10,439 bases of DNA. It comes from Klenkia sp. (GTDB lineage Bacteria; Actinomycetota; Actinomycetes; Mycobacteriales; Geodermatophilaceae). The position numbers were made by a program, and so were the translations under genes. Shown piece after piece: positions 5,265 to 10,439 of this stretch; position 1 is the stretch's first letter, and each line of letters begins with the position of its first letter. The stretch spans positions 1 through 10,439 of the forward strand of contig JAOPVM010000268.1 of NCBI GenBank assembly GCA_025966215.1. Reading direction: 5' to 3'. A model generated the notes under the pieces. It was not told the DNA's origin, searched no databases, and was given only the letters and a program-made list of their open reading frames with translations.

Positions 5265-6275
5265 TCAGAGCCGGGCCGCGCGGGCGCGCAGGTCGGCGTG
5301 CAGTCCGTCGTAGGCCCGGGCGGGCGGCAGGAGCGCCTTGGCCGCTTTCACGACCGAGGAGTAGTTGGCGTCCACGACGTTGGCGATCGGTGCCTCGGAG
5401 ATCTGGGACAGCAGCTGGTAGGCGTCCATCACGTCCAGGCCGAACAGCTCGACGAACCAGTGCACGAGCTGGCTCTGCCCGATCCGCCAGGCGTCCTCCA
5501 GCGGGCGCGAGGAGCCGATGGTCATCCAGTGCGTGTCGTCCTCGACCCGGGGCCAGGCCGGTCCGCCGGCCGAGGCCGCGCCCTTGACCAGCTCGACGAT
5601 CACCGTGGTGGTCATCGCACCCTCGACCGCGGTGCCGCAGGCCTCGCCCTCACCCTGCCGGTAGTGACCGTCGCCCAGGCTGAACAGCGCCCCGGGCACG
5701 TTGACCCGTAGGTAGCAGGTGGCTCCGGCACGCATCTGGGGCGTGTCGGTGTTGCCCCCGAAGGCGTCGGGCACCAGCGAGCTGCGCACCTCGCCACCGG
5801 CCGGGGCGACCCCGACGGTGCCGAGCATGGTGTTCACCGGCAGCTCCACCCGGAAGTCGCCGTGCTTGGCCACGAAGCCCACCGTCCCGGCCGCCCGGTC
5901 CAGCTCGTACACCCAGGTCAGGTCGGGCAGCGGGGCCTGCAGCATCGCGGTGCGCTCGGTGGAGGTGAGCCCGCCGAAGAACGGCATGACGGCGCTGACA
6001 CCGAAGTCACGGGCCGGCTCCATCGACACGAAGTGCAGCGCCAGGGTGTCCCCCGGCTCGGCACCCTCCACCCAGAACGGACCGGTCTGCGGGTTGACCG
6101 CGGACAGGTCGACCTTCTCGCTGGAGACGTCGGTGCCGGCCCGCAGCGCACCGGAGAACGCGTCGTCGGACCACAGCCGCAGCACCGTGCCCGGGGCGAC
6201 CCGGGCCAGCGGGGCGACCCCGCCGAAGGTGAAGGCGTACTGCTCGAACGACGGGGTGATCTCGACGACGTCCAT
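5265..6275 (-). CDS. Acetamidase/formamidase family protein
   Basis: A 336-residue cytosolic hydrolase of the FmdA/AmdA family, which splits short amides such as formamide or acetamide to ammonia and the acid. Family landmarks are present: NPQTGPFWVEGAEPGD (61-76), FGGNTD (172-177), LGDGHYRQGEGE (200-211) with its acidic cluster, the adjacent CGTAVEG (213-219), and the C-terminal EAPIANVVDANY. I chose the ATG at 6275 because the protein then starts at the normal family N terminus; the open frame upstream to 6440 gives an Arg/Gly-rich stretch lying inside the peptidase gene. There is no Shine-Dalgarno, but a TACGGT box sits 6 bases before the ATG, pointing to a leaderless mRNA. It is followed by an SDR gene 23 bases downstream. 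Many actinobacterial members have no tested substrate, so the specific amide is unknown. Confidence 0.9.
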   Translation of the reverse strand: MDVVEITPSFEQYAFTFGGVAPLARVAPGTVLRLWSDDAFSGALRAGTDVSSEKVDLSAVNPQTGPFWVEGAEPGDTLALHFVSMEPARDFGVSAVMPFFGGLTSTERTAMLQAPLPDLTWVYELDRAAGTVGFVAKHGDFRVELPVNTMLGTVGVAPAGGEVRSSLVPDAFGGNTDTPQMRAGATCYLRVNVPGALFSLGDGHYRQGEGEACGTAVEGAMTTTVIVELVKGAASAGGPAWPRVEDDTHWMTIGSSRPLEDAWRIGQSQLVHWFVELFGLDVMDAYQLLSQISEAPIANVVDANYSSVVKAAKALLPPARAYDGLHADLRARAARL

Positions 6276-6281
6276 GGCGGC

Positions 6282-6287
6282 ACCGTA
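6282..6287 (-). promoter_or_regulatory. Likely -10 box of a leaderless acetamidase transcript
   Basis: TACGGT on the minus strand, with 6 bases to the ATG at 6275, so transcription would start at the A of the start codon. This explains the absence of a Shine-Dalgarno. No good -35 match is seen; the place where one would begin is occupied by an inverted repeat (6294-6306). Confidence 0.4.
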
Positions 6288-6293
6288 GGCCCA

Positions 6294-6306
6294 GGGTGTG
6301 ACACCC
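6294..6306. promoter_or_regulatory. Inverted repeat GGGTGT-G-ACACCC, possible operator
   Basis: A perfect 6-1-6 inverted repeat lying between the -10 box and the -35 region of the acetamidase promoter, the usual place for a repressor site. Its right arm is shared with the stem-loop at 6301-6318. No regulator gene is present in the window, so the binding protein is unknown. Confidence 0.35.
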
Positions 6307-6318
6307 GCGCTGCGGTGT
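6301..6318 (-). terminator. Stem-loop immediately after the S9 peptidase gene
   Basis: ACACC(C)GC pairs with GCGGTGT, giving seven base pairs with one bulged C and a 3-base loop. It begins 1 base past the peptidase stop codon on the minus strand. The position suits an intrinsic terminator or 3' end stabiliser, but no U-tract follows. Confidence 0.35.
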
Positions 6319-6319
6319 C

Positions 6320-8368
6320 TCAGCGCACCCGGGTGGCCGCCACCGCCAGCGGCTCGGCCGGGGCCGTCTGCTCGGCCCCGCTGCCGGCCGGCAGCGCCGC
6401 CGAGGAGGTGTTCTGCGAGGTCGGCAGCCACCGGCCCCACCAGCGCAGCACGTGCTCCAGCCGGGCCCGGCGGTGCGAGGGCCGCCCGCTGCGGGACAGC
6501 TCGTGGCCCTCACCGGGGAAGAGCAGCAGTTCGGTGGGCACCCCGCGGCGCTTGAGCTCGACGAAGAGCCGGGTGCCCTGCTCCAGCGGGCAGCGCCAGT
6601 CCTCCTCGGAGTGCACGACCATCGTCGGGGTGGTGATCCGGTGCGCCCCGGCCATCGGCGACTGCGCGGTGATCCGCTCGGCGTCGGTGCCGACGTACTG
6701 GTCGGCGAAGAAGAACCCGATGTCGGAGGAGCCGACGAAGCTCACCGGGTCGTTGAACGCCCGCTCGCTGATCGCCGCGGCGAACCGCTGGGTGCGACCG
6801 ATCAGGAGCGTGGTCATGAAGCCGCCGTAGGAGCCGCCCATGACCCCGACCCGGGCGTCGTCCAGGTCGGGCTCCTGCAGCGCCTCGTCCAGGAAGGCGA
6901 CCACGTCGTCGGCGTCCAGCTCGCCCATCCGGTGCTTGACCGCCCGGCCGTGCTCCTGCCCGTAGCCCGAGGACCCGCGCGGGTTGCACTGCAACACCGC
7001 GTAGCCGGCCTCGACGTAGGCCTGGGTCTCGTCGAACAGCGTCCAGCCGTACTGGGCGAACGGGCCCCCGTGCACGGTGAGCAGCACCGGGTGCGGGCCG
7101 GGTCCGGCGGGGGTGGTGATCCACCCGTGCACCGGGTAGCCGTCCGGCGCTGTCGCGGTCTTCTCCCGCATCCGGTGCAGCCGGCCGGTGGCCTGCAGCT
7201 GCGCGCCGAAGCCGGTGAGCAGCCGGCGGCGCCCGGGGGTGATGGCGAGCAGCTCGCCGGCGGACCGGTCGTGACCCACGGTGGCGACGACGACGCGCCC
7301 GCCCACCGCCACCCCGGACACCGTGAAGGGCCCGTCGACCAGCGGCTCGGGGTCACCGCCGGTGAGCGGCACCCGCAGCAGCTCCACCGCGCCCTGCTTC
7401 TGGACGGCGACGAAGGCGGCCCCGTCGGCGACCACCACGCGGCCGAAGTCGTGGCCCAGGTCGTGCCACTCCGGGTCCAGCAGCGGCTCGGGGAACCCAC
7501 CGGCGGCGCTGACCCGGCACAGCGTGGTGTTCCGGCCGACGAAGTCCAGGCCGTCGGGGCCGAGGTCGGGCTGGGCGGCCAGGTAGAGCGTGCGGCCCTC
7601 GACGTCGTCGGGGTCGTAGGTGGGTGCAGACACCGCGGAGCGGCTCTCGGTGACCCGGCGCAGGTGGCTCCCGTCGGGCCGGATCGCGTAGACGTCACTG
7701 ACCAGGTCGCGGTCGGCGTGGGCGTGCCGGGCGGAGACGAACACCAGCTCGGTGCCCGCGGGGTGCCAGGCCACGTCGCTGTCGTCGTGGTCCCCGGAGG
7801 TCACCTGGACCGGGGTCGGGGGCTGGATCGCGTCGTCGTCGTCGTCCTCGGGCAGGTCCAGGACGAAGACGTGCTGCCGGCGGTCGGTGGTGAAACCGAG
7901 GTCGTCGGCCCGGTACTTCAGGGTGGTGATCAGACGGGGTGGCTCGGCCGCGGCGTCGACGCCCTCCGCGGTGCCGTAACGGCCCTCGTCGGGCACCCGG
8001 CAGGTGTAGGCGATCCGCCGGGAGTCCGGGGACCAGATCGGCGCGCCGGCGCCCAACGGGTGGTCGGTGAGCCGCCGGGCCTCGCCGCCACCGGTGGGCA
8101 GCACGTGCAGCTGGGGTCGTCCGCCGCTCTCGGCACCGAGGAACGCCAGCCAGCGACCGTCCGGGGAGAACCGCGGCGCGGAGTCGCGGTGGCCGTGGGT
8201 CAGCGGGCGGGCCGGGGTGCCGCCGTCGGTGGCCACCGCCCAGAGCTGGCTGCGGTACTCGTCGGCCTCCAGGTCCAGCCGGGTGACCGCGACGACGGCG
8301 GTGGCACCGTCCGGCGACACGGTGGCCGTGCCGGGGGTACGGAGCAGAGCGAGGTCGGACGGCCGCAT
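6320..8368 (-). CDS. S9 family serine peptidase (acylaminoacyl peptidase / prolyl oligopeptidase type)
   Basis: A 682-residue, probably cytosolic serine peptidase that removes short or acylated peptides. The N-terminal half (about 1-395) is a beta-propeller with PD40/TolB-like repeats, for example RFSPDGRWLAF (67-77) and IWSPDSRRIAY (111-121). The C-terminal half is an alpha/beta hydrolase: oxyanion motif HGGP (433-436), nucleophile Ser513 in GGSYGG, Asp590 in HSEED, and His622 in GEGH, so the triad is complete. An acidic run of five Asp (175-179) interrupts the propeller, and a 30-residue Ala/Pro/Thr-rich tail (about 650-682) follows the usual end of the fold. The ATG at 8368 lacks a Shine-Dalgarno but has TAGCGT 7 bases upstream, suggesting a leaderless mRNA. 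There is no signal peptide. It is transcribed divergently from the amidohydrolase gene. Substrate preference (dipeptidyl, acylaminoacyl or oligopeptidase) cannot be settled here. Confidence 0.92.
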   Translation of the reverse strand: MRPSDLALLRTPGTATVSPDGATAVVAVTRLDLEADEYRSQLWAVATDGGTPARPLTHGHRDSAPRFSPDGRWLAFLGAESGGRPQLHVLPTGGGEARRLTDHPLGAGAPIWSPDSRRIAYTCRVPDEGRYGTAEGVDAAAEPPRLITTLKYRADDLGFTTDRRQHVFVLDLPEDDDDDAIQPPTPVQVTSGDHDDSDVAWHPAGTELVFVSARHAHADRDLVSDVYAIRPDGSHLRRVTESRSAVSAPTYDPDDVEGRTLYLAAQPDLGPDGLDFVGRNTTLCRVSAAGGFPEPLLDPEWHDLGHDFGRVVVADGAAFVAVQKQGAVELLRVPLTGGDPEPLVDGPFTVSGVAVGGRVVVATVGHDRSAGELLAITPGRRRLLTGFGAQLQATGRLHRMREKTATAPDGYPVHGWITTPAGPGPHPVLLTVHGGPFAQYGWTLFDETQAYVEAGYAVLQCNPRGSSGYGQEHGRAVKHRMGELDADDVVAFLDEALQEPDLDDARVGVMGGSYGGFMTTLLIGRTQRFAAAISERAFNDPVSFVGSSDIGFFFADQYVGTDAERITAQSPMAGAHRITTPTMVVHSEEDWRCPLEQGTRLFVELKRRGVPTELLLFPGEGHELSRSGRPSHRRARLEHVLRWWGRWLPTSQNTSSAALPAGSGAEQTAPAEPLAVAATRVR

Positions 8369-8375
8369 GGCGCAG

Positions 8376-8381
8376 ACGCTA
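8376..8381 (-). promoter_or_regulatory. Likely -10 box of a leaderless peptidase transcript
   Basis: TAGCGT on the minus strand, 7 bases before the peptidase ATG, in the 61-base divergent spacer. The best -35-like hexamer (CTGACG, 8397-8402) has a short 15-base spacer. That region also overlaps where the -35 of the opposite promoter would lie. Confidence 0.4.
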
Positions 8382-8412
8382 ACCCAGCCGCGAGGTCGTC
8401 AGCACGGCTCAG

Positions 8413-8424
8413 GACCCTAGGGTC
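8413..8424. promoter_or_regulatory. Perfect 12-bp palindrome GACCCTAGGGTC over the amidohydrolase promoter
   Basis: GACCCTAGGGTC is identical on both strands and ends 5 bases before the amidohydrolase ATG. It contains the putative -10 box TAGGGT, so a protein bound here would directly block or position RNA polymerase. It is a candidate operator for the amidohydrolase and perhaps the divergent peptidase. Confidence 0.4.
8418..8423 (+). promoter_or_regulatory. Likely -10 box of a leaderless amidohydrolase transcript
   Basis: TAGGGT fits TAnnnT and lies 6 bases before the ATG at 8430, so the transcript would begin at the start codon. No Shine-Dalgarno precedes the gene and no recognisable -35 is seen, which suggests a weak or activator-dependent promoter. 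Confidence 0.4.
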
Positions 8425-8429
8425 ACCCC

Positions 8430-9662
8430 ATGACGCGACGGGTGTTCACCGGTGGACTGGTCCTCGACGGCACGGGCTCCCCCGCCGCCCCGGCGGACGT
8501 GGCGGTGCAGGACGGCCGGGTGGTCGAGGTCGGCATCGGCCTGGACGGCGACGAGAGCGTCGACTGCACCGGCGCCACCGTGCTGCCGGGCCTGTTCGAC
8601 TGCCACGTGCACGTGCTGATGAGCGGGGTGGACACCCTGCGCCAGCTGCAGACCCCGTACAGCCAGGTGTACTTCGAGGCGGTGCGCAACCTGCGGCGCA
8701 CGCTGGCGCTGGGCATCACCTCGGTGCGCGACGCCGCCGGCGCCGACCTCGGGGTGGCCCAGGCGGTCCGCACCGGGCTGGTCCGCGGCCCGCGGATGCA
8801 GGTCTCGCTGGCGATGATCAGCCAGACCGGCGGGCACGCCGACGACTGGCACGTGTGCGGCGCACAGACCCCGCTGCTGCCGGTCACCCCGGGCCGCCCG
8901 AGCGGCATCTGCGACGGCCCGCACGAGGTGCGCCGGACCGTGCGGCTGCTGGTCCGGGCCGGGGCGGACGTGCTGAAGGTGGCCACCAGCGGCGGCGTGC
9001 TGTCCCCCCGGGACGACCCGCGGCACGCGCACTTCCGTCCGGCCGAGCTCGAGGTGCTGGTCGAGGAGGCGACCGCCGCCGGGTTGGCGGTGATGGCGCA
9101 CGCCCAGGGTGCCGACGGGATCAAGAACGCGGTCCGGGCCGGGATCCGCTCCATCGAGCACGGCATCTTCCTCGACGACGAGGCCATCGAGCTGATGCTC
9201 GCCCACGGCACCTGGCTGGTGCCCACGCTGTCCGCGCCGCGTGCGGTGCTGGCCGCGGTCGCCGCCGGGGCCGCACTGCCGCAGGCCGTCGTCGACAAGG
9301 CGGTCGCCGTGCAGGCCCAGCACGACGAGTCGGTGTCCCGGGCACACGCGGCCGGGGTGCGGATCGCGATGGGCACCGACTCGGGCGTCGGGCAGCACGG
9401 GGACAACCTGGGCGAGCTGCCGCTGATGGCCGACCGCGGCATGTCCCCCGTGGAGGTCTGGCACGCCACCACGCTGTCCGCGGCCCGGCTGATGCGGGTG
9501 GACGACGAGCTGGGCTCGTTGGAGCCGGGCAAGCGGGCCGACGTCGTCGTCCTGGACGGCGACTCCGGGGACCTCGCCGGGCTGGCCGGCCGGGTGCGCG
9601 AGGTGTGGCAGGACGGCGAGCGGGTGGTGCACGGCGGCCGGGTCGCCGACCCGGCCGCCTGA
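8430..9662 (+). CDS. Metal-dependent amidohydrolase (prolidase / imidazolonepropionase-like group)
   Basis: A 410-residue amidohydrolase-superfamily enzyme with a TIM-barrel core and small beta-sandwich parts from both termini (about 1-53 and 365-410). Metal ligands are visible: HVH (His59, His61), Lys183 in DVLKVATSGG, probably carboxylated to bridge two metals, His224 in AHAQG, His244 in IEHG and the catalytic Asp317 in GTDSG. His136 in QTGGHAD is a further conserved position in this group. This layout matches the subgroup containing Xaa-Pro dipeptidases and related enzymes that cleave N-acyl or Xaa-amino acid bonds, so hydrolysis of a dipeptide or acyl-amino acid is likely. The exact substrate is unknown. 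It has no signal peptide. It is the only plus-strand gene, divergent from the S9 peptidase by 61 bases, and ends 4 bases from the convergent TerC gene. The ATG start is supported by the TAGGGT box 6 bases upstream. Confidence 0.9.
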   Translation: MTRRVFTGGLVLDGTGSPAAPADVAVQDGRVVEVGIGLDGDESVDCTGATVLPGLFDCHVHVLMSGVDTLRQLQTPYSQVYFEAVRNLRRTLALGITSVRDAAGADLGVAQAVRTGLVRGPRMQVSLAMISQTGGHADDWHVCGAQTPLLPVTPGRPSGICDGPHEVRRTVRLLVRAGADVLKVATSGGVLSPRDDPRHAHFRPAELEVLVEEATAAGLAVMAHAQGADGIKNAVRAGIRSIEHGIFLDDEAIELMLAHGTWLVPTLSAPRAVLAAVAAGAALPQAVVDKAVAVQAQHDESVSRAHAAGVRIAMGTDSGVGQHGDNLGELPLMADRGMSPVEVWHATTLSAARLMRVDDELGSLEPGKRADVVVLDGDSGDLAGLAGRVREVWQDGERVVHGGRVADPAA

Positions 9663-9666
9663 GCCG

Positions 9667-10439
9667 CTACTGCTGGTCGCGCGTCTGACCCGCCCGGGCC
9701 GCCCGGGCCTCGGCCTCGAGGCGGGCGCTGTGCTCGCCGGACTCCCCGGTGGGCTGGTCCCCCGGTTCGACGCCGGTGTCCTCGGCCGGGGGCAGCTGGC
9801 CCCGGGTGGTGAGCAACGAGGCGACGGTGGCGATGACCAGCACGCCCAGGATGACCGCCAGGGACAGCCAGATCGGGATCTCCGGGACGGCCTCGATGGG
9901 CTCGCCGCCGTTGATGAACGGCAGCGTGTTCTCGTGCACCGCCTCCAGCACCAGCTTGACGCCGATGAAGGCCAGGATCACCGCGAGCCCGTAGGACAGG
10001 TAGACCAGCCGCTTGAGCAGCCCGCCGAGCAGGAAGTACAGCTGGCGCAGCCCCATCAGCGCGAAGACGTTGGCGGTGAAGACGATGAAGGCCTCGCGGG
10101 TGAGCCCGAAGATGGCCGGGATCGAGTCCAGCGCGAAGAGCAGGTCCGTGGTCCCCAGCGCGAGGAAGACCACGATCATCGGGGTGAAGAGCTTCTTGCC
10201 GCCCTTCTCCACCCGGATCTTGTTGCCGTGGAAGTCCGCCGTCATCGGCAGGACCTTCTTCAGCCGCCGGATGAGGGCGTTCTCCTCGTAGTCCTCGTCC
10301 TCCCCGTGGTTCCGCACCAGGTTGATCGCGGTGTAGACCAGGAACGCGCCGAAGATGTTGAAGACCCAGGTGAAGCGCTCGATCACCGCGGCGCCGAGCA
10401 GGATGAAGATCCCGCGCATCACCAGCGCGATGATGATCC
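9667..10439 (-). CDS. TerC/Alx-type integral membrane protein (N terminus outside window)
   Basis: 256 in-frame codons plus the stop are visible; the frame is still open at the window edge, so the GTG at 10422 and ATG at 10419 are internal and the N-terminal helices are missing. The protein belongs to the TerC family, Alx-like branch, whose characterised members export manganese. Evidence includes the early RGIFILLGAAVIERF and the long cytosolic loop KKVLPMTADFHGNKI. The hallmark is KKLFTPM followed by TTDLLFALDSIPAIFGLT, whose intramembrane Asp is the expected metal ligand. Then come FTANVFALMGLRQLYFLLGG and FIGVKLVLEAVHEN. About eight helices are expected overall, six of which are visible here. 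After the last helix the protein has a hydrophilic tail of about 50 residues rich in Glu, Gly and Ala. It is convergent with the amidohydrolase. A yybP-ykoY manganese riboswitch, if present, would lie outside the window. Confidence 0.9.
   Translation of the reverse strand, partial: IIIALVMRGIFILLGAAVIERFTWVFNIFGAFLVYTAINLVRNHGEDEDYEENALIRRLKKVLPMTADFHGNKIRVEKGGKKLFTPMIVVFLALGTTDLLFALDSIPAIFGLTREAFIVFTANVFALMGLRQLYFLLGGLLKRLVYLSYGLAVILAFIGVKLVLEAVHENTLPFINGGEPIEAVPEIPIWLSLAVILGVLVIATVASLLTTRGQLPPAEDTGVEPGDQPTGESGEHSARLEAEARAARAGQTRDQQ

Noticed and set aside
6276..6440. N-terminal extension of the acetamidase by 55 codons
   Set aside because: The stretch is Arg/Gly/Ala-rich, overlaps the peptidase 3' end, and the family N terminus starts at the ATG at 6275 with a promoter box just before it.
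8409..9632. A 407-codon minus-strand frame opposite the amidohydrolase
   Set aside because: It is His/Gly/Val/Arg-rich with no recognisable fold, while the plus-strand frame has every amidohydrolase metal ligand.
6452..9688. A 1078-codon plus-strand open frame running antisense to the peptidase and through the amidohydrolase
   Set aside because: Its translation is low-complexity (Gly/Arg/Val/Pro/His-rich) with no domain motif, and it conflicts with two clear enzymes that have complete active sites. Long antisense frames are expected at this GC content.
10417..10422. GTG or ATG as the true start of the TerC-family gene
   Set aside because: The frame stays open and hydrophobic to the window edge (Ile-Ile-Ile-Ala-Leu), and the family needs further N-terminal helices, so these are internal codons.
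1..10439. Mobile element, phage or recently transferred island
   Set aside because: No transposase, integrase, tRNA-flanked repeats or composition shift is seen; base and codon use is uniform across all genes.

Overview
The window is very GC-rich, with G or C at almost every third codon position. It uses many GTG starts, packs genes tightly and carries several apparently leaderless promoters. This fits a high-GC actinobacterium. The gene set (an actinobacterial DUF4178/DUF2617/DUF4247/DUF350/SpeE cluster plus pgi) suggests a Geodermatophilaceae-like lineage (Blastococcus, Modestobacter or Geodermatophilus type), but that lineage call is inference only. There are eleven protein genes, ten on the minus strand and one on the plus strand. 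The two outermost genes are cut by the window ends. No RNA genes, insertion sequences or CRISPR arrays were seen.

Layout from left to right. At 1-339 is the N-terminal part of glucose-6-phosphate isomerase (pgi). At 394-4402 is a six-gene minus-strand operon, transcribed from the right as DUF4178 membrane protein, DUF2617 protein, DUF4247 lipoprotein, DUF350 four-helix membrane protein, membrane-anchored spermidine synthase-like enzyme (SpeE), and a small two-helix potassium channel. The first three genes overlap by 4 bases at each junction (GTGA and ATGA), and the other junctions are 7-34 bases. This is the most interesting part of the window. It looks like an integrated membrane system joining a polyamine-type aminopropyltransferase to an ion channel and to several membrane or surface proteins of unknown function. 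A plausible promoter lies at 4442-4470.

At 4495-6275 are a short-chain dehydrogenase and, just upstream of it in transcription, an acetamidase/formamidase-family protein. They are probably co-transcribed. At 6320-8368 is an S9-family (prolyl oligopeptidase-type) serine peptidase. It is divergent from a metal-dependent amidohydrolase of the prolidase/imidazolonepropionase-like group at 8430-9662. The 61-base spacer between them carries two facing leaderless-type promoters and a perfect 12-base palindrome. The amidohydrolase ends 4 bases from the convergent end of a TerC/Alx-type membrane protein (9667 to the window edge), whose N terminus is outside the window.

How the genes may work together: the right half holds three unrelated amide- or peptide-bond hydrolases side by side (acetamidase family, S9 peptidase, amidohydrolase), which may reflect scavenging of peptide or amide nitrogen. 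The left half is an envelope-centred polyamine/K+ cluster with no recognisable partner outside itself in this window.
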